Part shown: piece by piece, positions 8,917-18,219 of the stretch
How the letters are laid out: each line of letters begins with the position of its first letter
Numbering within the stretch: the first letter of the stretch is position 1
Program-made: the position numbers and the translations under genes
Notes under the pieces: generated by a model
The model's input: the letters and a program-made list of their open reading frames with translations, nothing else
Told to the model about the DNA's origin: nothing
The model's database searches: none
Source of the DNA: JAGVSR01 sp963742405
Lineage (GTDB): Bacteria; Pseudomonadota; Alphaproteobacteria; Rhizobiales; Hyphomicrobiaceae
Direction of reading: 5' to 3'
Assembly: GCA_963742405.1 (NCBI GenBank)
Contig: CAVUMB010000005.1
Location: forward strand, 434,001-498,000
Length of the DNA: 64,000 nucleotides

Positions 8917-9577
8917 CGCCGCCAATTCGCCCCATCCACCGATCGCCCGCCGTGGCGTTCTGCTCGTGCTGTCGTCGCCCTCGGGCGCCGGCAAGACGAC
9001 GCTATCGCGGGCGTTGCTCGCAAGCGACGGCGGCATCCGGCTGTCGATTTCGGTGACGACGCGCAAACCGCGTCCCGGGGAGGTCGATGGCGCCGATTAC
9101 ATTTTCGTCGACGAAGCCCGCTTCGAGGCGATGCGCGCTGACGCCGAATTGCTGGAATGGGCGACCGTTTTCGGCAATTCCTACGGCACCCCGCGCGCCC
9201 CGGTCGAAGCCGCGATTTCTCGCGGCGAAGACGTTCTTTTCGATATTGATTGGCAGGGTGCCCAGCAGCTGTCGGAGAAAATGGCCGGTGATCTCGTTCG
9301 CGTATTCATCCTGCCGCCCTCGGGCCGGGTGCTCGAAACCCGGCTGAAGGGACGCGCCCAGGACCCGCCCGACGTTGTCGCCAAGCGCATGGCGGAAGCG
9401 GCCGCCGAGATCAGCCATTGGGCGGAATACGATTATGTCATCGTCAATGCCGAACTGGAAACGAGCGTCGCGGGTCTGAAATCCATCCTTGCGGCCGAGC
9501 GGCTGAAAAGAGATCGGCTTCTCGGCCTGTCGCAGTTCGTGCGCGATCTTCAGTCGGGCCTGGAGACGGGCGTGTGA
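8909..9577 (+). CDS. gmk: Guanylate kinase
   Basis: Phosphorylates GMP to GDP with ATP. The 222-residue product carries the P-loop SSPSGAGKTTLSRALL (about residue 22), GMP-binding residues in SVTTRKPRPGEVDGADYIF, and VLFDIDWQGAQQL. The start is a TTG at 8909 inside the last codons of yicC; no ATG lies before the P-loop, and this start gives the usual short extension. The 3' end overlaps the convergent rsmA by 28 bases (9550-9577), leaving no room for a terminator between them. Confidence 0.94.
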   Translation: MNSAANSPHPPIARRGVLLVLSSPSGAGKTTLSRALLASDGGIRLSISVTTRKPRPGEVDGADYIFVDEARFEAMRADAELLEWATVFGNSYGTPRAPVEAAISRGEDVLFDIDWQGAQQLSEKMAGDLVRVFILPPSGRVLETRLKGRAQDPPDVVAKRMAEAAAEISHWAEYDYVIVNAELETSVAGLKSILAAERLKRDRLLGLSQFVRDLQSGLETGV

Positions 9578-10458
9578 GCCGCGCGCTCGAAAATCAACGC
9601 CATCCGCGCGAAGTCTTCGACTGAAAGTTGTTCGGCGCGCAGTTCCGGCGCGATGCCAGCCTCACGCAACAGCAGCTCGGGCATCGGCGTCAGCGATTTC
9701 AACGATTGCCGCAGCATCTTACGCCGTTGGCCGAAGGCCGCTTGCGTCACCCGTCCCAGCGTCTTCACCGAACACTCCGGCTGCGGCCGCTCTTTGGGCT
9801 CGAACACGACCACGGCTGAAGAAACTTTCGGCGACGGCGTGAACGCCGCCGGGGGCAGCGTCAGAGCAATGCGGGCCCGCGTGCGCCATTGTGCGATGAC
9901 CGCCAGCCGCCCGTACACTTTGGAGCCCGGTTCGGCGACGATGCGCTCCGCCACTTCTTTCTGAAACATGAGCGCCATTCGGCTCCACCACGGCGGCCAC
10001 GGCTCTGTTTCAAGCCATCCGATCAACAACAGCGTCGCGATGTTGTAGGGCAGGTTCGCGACAATCACCGCCTTCGCATCGGGATCTCCCGCGGCCAGGG
10101 TTTCGACCATTTGCCGCCAGTTTGCCTGCAGTGCATCGCCCTCGTGCACTGTCAGCCGGCCAGGATAGGCCGCAGAGATATCAGCCAGCGCCGCCAGACA
10201 GCGGGCGTCGCGCTCCACCGCCACGACGTGCCGCGCCCCTTCCATGATGAGCGCGCGCGTCAAACCACCAGGGCCTGGTCCGACCTCGATCACCGTTGCC
10301 TCATCGAGCGGTTGGGCCAGGCGCGCGATGCGCCGCGTCAGATTGAGGTCGAGGATGAAATTCTGGCCCAGGCTCTTTTTGGCCGCCAGATCGTGCGTCT
10401 TGATGACGTCGCGCAGCGGCGGCAGCCCATCGCCGGCCGCGCCCGGCGGCGTACTCAT
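9550..10458 (-). CDS. rsmA: 16S rRNA dimethyladenosine transferase RsmA (KsgA)
   Basis: Dimethylates two adjacent adenosines in the 3'-terminal hairpin of 16S rRNA late in 30S assembly. The 302-residue product has the signature KKSLGQNFILDLNLTRRIA, the SAM motif VIEVGPGPGGLTRALIMEGA and the catalytic NLPY in VIVANLPYNIATLLL. The ATG at 10458 overlaps the pdxA stop (ATGA), giving a normal-length enzyme. Because of the frameshift in pdxA, the same frame is open far upstream and mimics a PdxA-RsmA fusion; the ATG with the conserved N-terminus argues for a separate protein. Confidence 0.94.
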   Translation of the reverse strand: MSTPPGAAGDGLPPLRDVIKTHDLAAKKSLGQNFILDLNLTRRIARLAQPLDEATVIEVGPGPGGLTRALIMEGARHVVAVERDARCLAALADISAAYPGRLTVHEGDALQANWRQMVETLAAGDPDAKAVIVANLPYNIATLLLIGWLETEPWPPWWSRMALMFQKEVAERIVAEPGSKVYGRLAVIAQWRTRARIALTLPPAAFTPSPKVSSAVVVFEPKERPQPECSVKTLGRVTQAAFGQRRKMLRQSLKSLTPMPELLLREAGIAPELRAEQLSVEDFARMALIFERAAHTPVSRPD

Positions 10459-11511
10459 TCCGCAGCCGCCCGCGAACGACGGCGCTCGGCGAGTTCGGCA
10501 GCCATGCGAATGGCTGCGATCATGCTTTCCGGCGAGGCAATCCCTCTGCCCGCGATGTCGAACGCCGTGCCGTGATCCGGCGACGTGCGCACGAATGGCA
10601 GGCCGAGCGTGATGTTGACACCGGTGTCGAACGATAGCGTCTTGATCGGGATCAGTGCCTGATCGTGATACATGCACACGGCCGCGTCGTAGGTCTTGCG
10701 CGCTTGGCGCATGAAATAGCGTATCCGCCGAATGCGGACCGGTAACCGAAAGTCCTTCGCGGCGCAGTTCTTCGATGGCCGGCGCGATGAGATCGATATC
10801 CTCCCGCCCGATCGTCCCGCCTTCGCCCGCGTGCGGATTGAGACCCGCCACCGCCACCCTCGGCTCGTCGATTCCGAAGTCGGACTTGAGGCTGCGCCAG
10901 GTGATGTTGATCGTCTCGTACAGCAGCCGCTTGGACAGCGCGCGGGGCACATCCGATACGGGAACGTGGATCGTCACTGGAACGACGCGCAGCAGATCCG
11001 ACGCCAGCATCATCACGGGATGATGCCGCTTGCCCGGCACCAGCGATCCGGCAAGCGCGGCCAGAAACTCCGTATGGCCGGGGTGCACGAAGCCGGCGGC
11101 ATAGAGCACGGCCTTGGCGATCGGTGCGGTGACGACGGCGCTGGCCTCGCCGGCAACGACCGCGCGGACGGCCTGCTCGATGGCCGAAATCGTGCCCATG
11201 GCATTTTCCGCCAACGGGGCGCCCGGTTTCACCTCGCGCGCCACTGCAATGGGAACAACCGGCAAACTGCCGCCGAACCGGGTCGCCGCCTCGGCCGGAC
11301 TCCCGACCTCGATGATCTCCACATCAAGGCCGATCAGGCGAGCCCGCTCGGCCAGTGTCTTCGGGCACCCGTAAACAGCGAAAGCGGACAGGCCACGGTC
11401 GGCGCGCCGCGCATAGGCCTTCAATACGATCTCCGGGCCAATTCCGGCCGGATCACCCATCGTTACGGCAAGGGGGAGGCCGCGCTCGGGCGCAGACGTG
11501 GAAACGGACAT
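10455..11511 (-). pseudogene. pdxA: 4-hydroxythreonine-4-phosphate dehydrogenase PdxA, frameshifted
   Basis: NAD-dependent dehydrogenase of pyridoxal phosphate synthesis. The N-terminal two thirds (LPLAVTMGDPAGIGPEIVLK, FVHPGHTEFLAALAG, NPHAGEGGTIGREDID) read in one frame up to SADTLFHA. The rest (TYDAAVCMYHDQALIPIKTL, TSPDHGTAFDIAGRG) reads in another. Removing one base of the GG at 10706-10707 restores ADTLFHAQARKTYDAAVC, the family sequence, and gives 351 residues. The start is the ATG at 11511, overlapping the surA stop. Only one base is wrong and both sides are well conserved, so a sequencing error is as likely as a real mutation. Confidence 0.88.
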
Positions 11512-12845
11512 CAACGAAACTCGATCGCCGCGTCCTGGCGCAAGTCCTTCAGATGTTTTTTGGCGAGCACTTCAAACTCCTTCTGGCGCAGATCGGCTTG
11601 AACACTTTGCCGCCGTTCCAAATCCGCCGCCACCGCTTTACGGCCGCAGACCGCCCAGATCTCGACGCCCTCGCCTCCGACACTCGGTGGCAGCAGTTCG
11701 CCGTCGCGCGCATTGAGCAGCAAACTGCGGGTCGGTTCGGGGATTGCCGACGGCAGGCGGCCGCCCAGATTTTCGAACCGCGCTCCCGCAACGGTCGTCG
11801 CATTCGCCGACATCTGTGCGCACCCACCGCCGCGCCGGTTCAGGCCTTCGGCCTCCGCCATCCGCTGAGCCAGTACCTTCTGATCGAGGCCGGCTGGAAT
11901 CGGCAGGATAATACGCTGGACCTGCAACTCGACAGCGTCTGCGTTCGAGCCCGGCGAGTTCGCAACGATCCGGTCGACATCGCGATCGTTGACGTCGATC
12001 CGCGCGCCGAACTTTCGCCGGATGACCTCCTGCCACGACATATTGGCCTTGAACCGCTGGCGCATGACGTTGGGATCAGCGCCCAGCTTGCGCAAGTGCG
12101 CCTCGAATTCCGGAGCAGTCATTTTATTCTTTTCGGCGATCGATCCCATGATCTTGTTGACCTCTTCGTCGCCGGCAACGACGTTGAGCCGCTTGGCCTC
12201 CTGGAGCTTCAGCCGCTCATCGATCAACTCCTCGAGCGCTTCCTTGCGCAGCCCCGGCATGACGGTACCGCGCGCACTTTCCACGGCCTCCTGCTGCAGC
12301 GCCTTTGCAAATTCGGTTTTGCGCTTCTCGAAAATCGCAACAACTTGCTCGCGCGATTTGCCCTCGTTTTCTTTGATCGTCTTCTCCAATATCGCTTTCA
12401 GACGATCACTGGTCGATTTGGCTTTGATGAGAGCTTTGAAGTTCGCCTGCGCACGTTCACCGATGTTGCTGTTGCCCATGCCCATCAGGCGCTGGCGCTG
12501 TTGAATTTCGTAACCCGTGATCGGCTCATCATTGACCAGCACGGCAATCGATTGCCCGCTGCCGCTGACCCGTCCCTCCTTGCCGTCACCACCCGGCTTG
12601 ATCGCAGCGGACTTGGCGTCCCCACCAGGCTTTGCGGCCGGTTTCGGTTTCGCCTTGGGTTTCTCGGCCGCCGGCGCATCGTTGGGGACGACGACTTCGG
12701 GCAGTGGCGCCGCGCCGGGCGGAACGGTCACGGTCACACCCTGTGCCCACGCAACGCCGGTATGGCCCCACAAGCAAATCGCGGCCATCAGGGACGTCGT
12801 GGCAAAGCGCAAGCGGATCGGAAAAGGATGCGGGATGAAGCGCAT
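11511..12845 (-). CDS. surA: SurA-like periplasmic chaperone / peptidyl-prolyl isomerase
   Basis: Predicted periplasmic chaperone for outer-membrane proteins. The 444-residue product starts at the ATG at 12845 with a signal peptide (RLRFATTSLMAAICLWG, cut near AWA-QG). A Pro/Lys/Ala-rich linker follows, then a SurA N-domain-like region: IAVLVNDEPITGYEIQQRQR near residue 110 and LRKEALEELIDERLKLQEAKR. The C-terminal half resembles a parvulin domain but is weakly conserved, with ARFENLGGRLPSAIPE as the clearest match. Position between lptD and pdxA is the usual place for surA. The frame is open to 12941, but those extra residues precede the signal peptide. Confidence 0.85.
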   Translation of the reverse strand: MRFIPHPFPIRLRFATTSLMAAICLWGHTGVAWAQGVTVTVPPGAAPLPEVVVPNDAPAAEKPKAKPKPAAKPGGDAKSAAIKPGGDGKEGRVSGSGQSIAVLVNDEPITGYEIQQRQRLMGMGNSNIGERAQANFKALIKAKSTSDRLKAILEKTIKENEGKSREQVVAIFEKRKTEFAKALQQEAVESARGTVMPGLRKEALEELIDERLKLQEAKRLNVVAGDEEVNKIMGSIAEKNKMTAPEFEAHLRKLGADPNVMRQRFKANMSWQEVIRRKFGARIDVNDRDVDRIVANSPGSNADAVELQVQRIILPIPAGLDQKVLAQRMAEAEGLNRRGGGCAQMSANATTVAGARFENLGGRLPSAIPEPTRSLLLNARDGELLPPSVGGEGVEIWAVCGRKAVAADLERRQSVQADLRQKEFEVLAKKHLKDLRQDAAIEFR

Positions 12846-13049
12846 GCTGTGTTCGCGTTCTCCAGTGATGCCAATTTCTCGTTGCGCGAGCGGCGGAGTG
12901 AACCGGATCAGCGATCCCGTTTCACCGGACGGCAGCCGCAACCCAGTGAGTCGCCAAGTAAAACTCTACCCGGCGGCTCGCTGCGAGAATATCCGGTTAT
13001 CCACTGCAACCGTGGCCGCGGCGTGGCGAGCACAACAGTGCTGTGCCGC

Positions 13050-15496
13050 TTATGGGCCGTTTCCAGCCAGCTGACCCGGCGTCTGCTGGTCCGAATTCAC
13101 GTAATCCAGGACGTTGGACTTATAATTGAAACCGCCGAGATACTTGTATTCCAGCCGCAGCATGACGGTCTGATCGGGCTCGATGCCCCGAACAGGATCG
13201 GTGATGTGATATTGGTCGTAGCTCACGCTGAGCATGAAGCAATCGTCCTGATAGCGCACGGCCATCGTGTCGGTGATGAACTCGCTCGCGTCGATGTCAT
13301 AGCGCAACCCACCGAGCAGCGACCAGCGGTCGGTGAGCCGCAAACCGAATTGCCCACTCACATCCTGTTCACTGCCGGTGTCGAATTCCGGATCGGACAG
13401 CGTGTAGGTATAAGCCGCCGATAGCGCCAGCGGTCCATAGTTGACCGCAACCGCGGTGTCTGACCGCTTCAACTCCAAGCTGTTATCGTCGAACCGGTTC
13501 TGCGAGATCACGCGGAAGCTTTCGGTCGGTGCGACGTAGGCGCCGAGCACATAGTCCGACGATGCCGTTTCCAATCCGCTGGTCGGCGAGAAGACCGGAC
13601 TGCAGTTGTCGTCGACACCGGCAGCAATCACGGTGCGTGTCACGCCGCCAGTCGTGCATTCAATGGACCGGTTCTCGTAAGGATTATCGCCGGACAGCTG
13701 GTAGCTCTGCCCGGCCAGCAATCGAGCATGGCCACCGGACCACGGCTGGAAGGTGTATTGCAGACCGATGTTGGCACGTGTGCCCGTCTCAAGCCGATCC
13801 CAGCCGGAGAACTTATTCGTGTCAAAGAGGTTGGTGTCGTCGAAAACAAGACTGCGCGAGTCCTCGACCGGGAACTGATCTTGATCGACACTGGCGGTGC
13901 GGGTGATGATCTGCCCGATTGGCTCGATGACATGCGAGGCACCGGCGGTATTCGCGATCCAGGGATACGCAACCGTTACGCCCCCAGCCGCCAGCCCGCG
14001 CGCCAGTGTATCGTTGTCGATGACTTGGTCGGTTATGGCATCGGTGTAATTGTTGTACTGCTGTAAGTCGCCGCGCAGTTCTCCGAACGGGGTGTAGGTG
14101 ACGCCGAGCTGATCGATCAGCCGCCGACGCCACTTCACCTCGACCGAAGCGCGCGCCATTTCCTGATCGGCCACACCCGAAACACCGTCGGAGCGCGAGA
14201 AGCTGAGTGCATTGCCGGCAACCGACAGTTCGCCGCCGACGACGGGCGTGTCGACGACGTAATTGTAGTCGATGACGGGATGAACATTGCTTTCCGATTG
14301 CGGCGTATCGGTCAACAGAAGCCCGCCGAACTGGTAGAAGTTCGTTGACAGATAATTCCGCTCCGACAGCCCGGTAAAGTAGAGCTTGTTGATGCGATCG
14401 GTCAGAAGAATGCTGTCGAGCTTGTAGAAGCGGCGGAAAGTATCGTCCGTCTCGAGTGTCACGTCCCAGCCCGTGCGCCACCAACTCGCCACCGAGAAAT
14501 CGCCTTTGGTGACAAGGCTGCCACGAAACCCGGCGAGATCAGGATCCGACCCTGCGGTCAGGTCACCGAGGTCCTGGTCGATACCGGCAACTTTGATCGT
14601 GTATTGCCCGCTGGCAAACCGCTGCCGCCAGTCGCCCATCCACAAAATCCCCTGACCGGTCATATACCGGGGGTGGAACGTGAAGTCGTAGGACGGTGAC
14701 AGCGCGAAGTAGTAGGGAATCTCGGTGAAGAAGCCCAGATCGCCGGAGTTGCCAATATCCGGCGCCAGGAAGCCCGACTTGCGCTTCACAGTCGGATCGG
14801 GATGTTCGAAATACGGCAGCCCTAGAATCGGCACGCCGAACATTTCGAATTGCGCATCCTGATAGCTGATCGTCTGCGCGGCCTGGTCGTGGGTGACCGT
14901 GCGCGCCGAGATACACCACAGCGGCGGCTGCGTTCCGTCCGTTTTGCATGGGGTGAATCGGGCGTTCGAGAATTCGGTCACGTTACCGTCGCGGCGGACG
15001 CCCTGTTCGGCCGAGATCTTCGACTCGTCGGCGGCGACCACGCTGAGCGATTGCACGAAGCCATCCCGGAAATCGTCGGTCAGCGTGTAGCGTTCGGCGC
15101 GCACGATATTACCGTTGACGTCGCGCAGCACGACGTTGCCCGAGGCGTTCAGCGTGTTGGCTTTCTGGTCGTAGACGACCTCATCGGCGGTGAGATTATT
15201 GCCCTCGTACTGAATTTCGACGTTGCCCTTGGCGATAACCTTGGCGCCATCGCTGTCGTAGACGAGTTCGTCGGCCTGCAAGTGCAGCGGCAGTTTGCCG
15301 TCCAATTTCTGCGTCTTGCCGAACATGCCGTCCTTCGGCTTGGGAAAAGCCGAGGTGTTCTGTTCGTCTGCTGCGCTACGGCCGGGACGAGCGATGCCGC
15401 GAGCGCAAACACGAGCGCGGCGAGCGTCACCATGATGTGACGCGCCGTCCCCCGGTTCCCTCGAGCCGTTGCCTGCGATTGCCGCAGAGCACGCAT
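13050..15496 (-). CDS. lptD: LPS-assembly protein LptD, frameshift just after the signal peptide
   Basis: Outer-membrane beta-barrel that, with LptE, inserts lipopolysaccharide. From 15326 downward one frame gives an OstA-type domain (LQADELVYDSDGAKVIAKG, NNLTADEVVYDQKANTLNAS), then the barrel with PYFEHPDPTVKRKSGFLAPD and an aromatic-rich C-terminus. The signal peptide (MVTLAALVFALAASLVPAVA) lies in a different frame, starting from an ATG at 15496 three bases after the lptG stop. Adding one base near 15375 (GTAGC-GCAGCA) joins AVA to AADEQNTSAFPKPKDG and gives about 815 residues. The gene is essential in most LPS producers, so an assembly deletion is likely. Confidence 0.9.
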
Positions 15497-15499
15497 CAC

Positions 15500-16606
15500 T
15501 CAGCCATCCTCCTGGTGCAGCAGCACCGTTGTCGTGGCGACCAGCGCCAATATGATGGGGAACCAGACCGCGATTTTAGGAGCGACAAGACCTGCCGACC
15601 CCAATTGTCTTGAAATCTCAGCCAGTAGGAAGAACCCCAAGCCCCCGATCATCCCGGTTACGACCATAGTCTGGACGCCGCCAGAGCGGAATGACTTAAG
15701 CGACACAGTGGCCGCCAAAAGCACCATCACAACGCACAGGAATGGCCTTGACAGAAGCAGCTCATATTGGAGCTCGAGAGAGGCCGTCGAAAGTTTCGCT
15801 TTTTCAGCAACTTCAATCAGGCCGGGCAGCTCCCAGAACGACACCGCGATCGCGCGACCCAGAGCGTCCGAAACACGCTCCGGACTAAGATATGTCGAGA
15901 GCAAATACGACCCGTATTTTTCAGGCTCGTCGCCCGCGCGCGAGACCGTCACATCGTCGAGTTTCCAGAAGCCGTCGAGAAGCGTTGCTTTCGCCGCGTC
16001 CACGCGCTCTTTGAACCGGCCTTCATGGTCGAACACGAACGCCGTCACGAGCCGCAGTTCAAGCCCGTTGCGCGCCGCACCCCCCGCCGTCAGAACCGAC
16101 TGCCCATCGACGCCGTCCTGACGCAGCCACGATCCGGCCGTTCCCGACCGCAACAGGTTGGTTTCGCGCCCGAAATATTCGTTGAATAGTTCGTCGGCAT
16201 AGGCCCGCGCCGAAGCAGCCATGGGGTTGTACAACGTGACGCTGAGCACGCCGAGAGTGAAGGCCACGATCAGCCCCGGCCGCAGGAACTGCCAAGCCGA
16301 TAGTCCGGCCGAGCGAATGACCGCCAGTTCGCTTTTGCGGGCCAGCATGAGGAGGGCACCAATCGACCCGACCAGAACACCGAAGGCGAGCAGGAACTCG
16401 GTGTAGGCGGGTAGCCGCAACAACGTCAGCCAGACGATTTTCCAGGCCGCAACGCTGCCATGCTTGCCCGATTGGCGAAGCATTTCAACCAGATCGATCA
16501 CGAAGATCAAGAACGAACAGACGACGAATGTGATCGCGATCATGGCAAAGAAGCGCCGGGCCACGTAGACGCCGACAGTGGACGGCAGCAGGCGGGGGAG
16601 GGCCAT
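15500..16606 (-). CDS. lptG: LPS export ABC transporter permease LptG
   Basis: One of two inner-membrane permeases of the LptB2FG exporter that pulls LPS from the inner membrane to the periplasmic bridge. The 368-residue product has the YjgP/YjgQ layout: three N-terminal membrane segments (RRFFAMIAITFVVCSFLIFV and following), a periplasmic jellyroll domain, and three C-terminal segments ending VAPKIAVWFPIILALVATTT. The N-terminal LPSTVGVYVARRFF is typical of LptG. It starts inside the lptF stop and lies three bases before lptD, so the genes form one transcription unit. Confidence 0.92.
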   Translation of the reverse strand: MALPRLLPSTVGVYVARRFFAMIAITFVVCSFLIFVIDLVEMLRQSGKHGSVAAWKIVWLTLLRLPAYTEFLLAFGVLVGSIGALLMLARKSELAVIRSAGLSAWQFLRPGLIVAFTLGVLSVTLYNPMAASARAYADELFNEYFGRETNLLRSGTAGSWLRQDGVDGQSVLTAGGAARNGLELRLVTAFVFDHEGRFKERVDAAKATLLDGFWKLDDVTVSRAGDEPEKYGSYLLSTYLSPERVSDALGRAIAVSFWELPGLIEVAEKAKLSTASLELQYELLLSRPFLCVVMVLLAATVSLKSFRSGGVQTMVVTGMIGGLGFFLLAEISRQLGSAGLVAPKIAVWFPIILALVATTTVLLHQEDG

Positions 16607-17808
16607 CAGCGTCCTCCTGCCGGCTTAGGCAAGGTCGTCCTCACCCAGGCCGCCATCGCAGCGCCGGCGCCGGCCAAGACATCGGTGATGCCATCAAGCC
16701 GACCCGGTCCCGATCTTTGCCGGCTTGCCCCGGCGATAGCGAAGAGGCTGACACCCATCGCCGTCAGCGGCAGCAGATAGAGCAGGGGGGTCAGCGCTGG
16801 ATTGCGCACCACGACGTTGACGAGACCGAGCCCAGCGAGCCTGAGGCCGGCTCCGGCAATAAATCCGACCGCCACCGCTCGTGTCTTGTTCTGCCGAGTC
16901 GACTGGGCATTCCCGACCGCCGCTAGCGCAATGAGTACGAAAGCGAGCGGATATAGCGTACTGGCGAAGCGCTCATGCAACTCTGCATTGAAAATGCCGG
17001 GGTTGCGCTTGAAATCACGGCTCGTCGGATCGGGCGACACGAGTTCGGAAAAGTATCGTTCGCGGGGCCTGAGATCTTTGTCGTCGCTGACCTTTTGATC
17101 GAATGCGTCGAGGTCGATCGCATAGCGATCAAAAGCTACGATCCTCGGCGGCGCGTTGAGGTCGTCCTGAGACAGAACGTGCCCCCCCGTCATGACCATG
17201 TAAGCGTTGTTGTCCTGTTTCACAATTTGCCCGCGCTCGGCCAGATACGACAGGGCGCTCTTGTTCGAGCGCGTGTCGTGCATGATGAGGCCGAGGATGT
17301 CGCCGTTCGGCGCCCGCTCGCGAATGTGGAACGTGATGCCCGGTTCGGGGCTGGAAAACTTGCCGGGCTGCAGCACTTGCGACAGCAGATCCGTGCGCAC
17401 CTGCAGAACATAGTCGCGCAGCATCCTGAGGCTCCACGGCATTCCGACGTGGTTGACGAACGACACTGCCATCGTGACGATCAAAGCCAATAATATCAGC
17501 GGCCGCGCAATCACCCAGATTGTGGCGCCCGACGCCGTCATGACAATCAGCTCGCTATCACCGTTGAGCCGATTGAGCGTGTGCATGACGGCGATCAGCA
17601 GGGCAAAGGGCGCGATCAGCGCGAGAAGGTTGGGCAGTGCCAAAGTCGTCATCGCCAGGAGCGTCCCCGCGTTCTGTCCCTGGCTCGTGACGACTTCGAG
17701 CTGCCGCAGCGCGAGCGCGATCCACACCACGCCCGACAGCGAGGTCAAGATGAGCAGCAGGGCCCCCGCAGCCTGCCGAAACACATAGCGCGAGAAAATC
17801 GTCGTCAT
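16606..17808 (-). CDS. lptF: LPS export ABC transporter permease LptF
   Basis: Partner permease of LptG. The 400-residue product begins MTTIFSRYVFRQAAGALLLI, followed by two more membrane segments, a long periplasmic domain (FHIRERAPNGDILGLIMHDT is a typical LptF stretch) and three C-terminal segments. The C-terminal 30 residues after SLFAIAGASRQRSGP form an extra tail. It is the first gene of the minus-strand operon lptF-lptG-lptD-surA-pdxA-rsmA and is divergent from pepA across a 411-base gap, the usual Rhizobiales arrangement. Confidence 0.93.
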   Translation of the reverse strand: MTTIFSRYVFRQAAGALLLILTSLSGVVWIALALRQLEVVTSQGQNAGTLLAMTTLALPNLLALIAPFALLIAVMHTLNRLNGDSELIVMTASGATIWVIARPLILLALIVTMAVSFVNHVGMPWSLRMLRDYVLQVRTDLLSQVLQPGKFSSPEPGITFHIRERAPNGDILGLIMHDTRSNKSALSYLAERGQIVKQDNNAYMVMTGGHVLSQDDLNAPPRIVAFDRYAIDLDAFDQKVSDDKDLRPRERYFSELVSPDPTSRDFKRNPGIFNAELHERFASTLYPLAFVLIALAAVGNAQSTRQNKTRAVAVGFIAGAGLRLAGLGLVNVVVRNPALTPLLYLLPLTAMGVSLFAIAGASRQRSGPGRLDGITDVLAGAGAAMAAWVRTTLPKPAGGR

Positions 17809-18219
17809 GCGCGTTGCTAACCGGCTCGCTCGCAGATCTGTGGGCGGGCATTCACTTGGCGGAACGTCGTGTTAACCGTCAAGTCGGATCCCCCGCTATC
17901 CCATCCCGCTCTCACACCACAGTGGCCGAAATTCGGCCGGCATGTCCGCGACTTGTGTCCGGAAGGACGTCAATGGCAAGCAGCCGTCGGTCAGTAAAGC
18001 CGCACGCCAGCGCCGTCGGCCGAGGAGCGGGTGCGGCCACAACTTGCGCCCCGCCACGAAGCAGCTAATCTCCGCCGCGAAACCGCTTCTCCTTCCCCGA
18101 GCTCAAACGAGGCTTGGATCGTGTGCCGGTCGCGTCGGTGACGCGCCGCGCCGGCCCCGCAGCCATGAGCCGTCCAATGTCCCGATCGATCTAGAGATTG
18201 CCCCCAACAGGAGCCCCTG
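17809..18219. other. Divergent promoter region between lptF and pepA
   Basis: This 411-base gap should contain the outward promoters of the lptF operon and of pepA. It has no supportable ORF. A perfect inverted repeat with one central base (GGCCGAA 17924-17930, TTCGGCC 17932-17938) could be an operator or a small hairpin. An AACAGGAGCCC ribosome binding site precedes pepA. No -10/-35 pair was convincing. Confidence 0.35.

Noticed and set aside
9550..11514. A single 654-codon minus-strand frame looking like a PdxA-RsmA fusion
   Set aside because: The middle part (after SADTLFHA) has no likeness to either family, while the pdxA C-terminus is intact in another frame. A one-base correction separates the genes.
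11355..13424. Plus-strand frame of 689 codons opposite surA
   Set aside because: It is the antisense of a well-supported surA gene with signal peptide. Its composition (Arg/His/Asp-rich) is typical of antisense GC-rich DNA.
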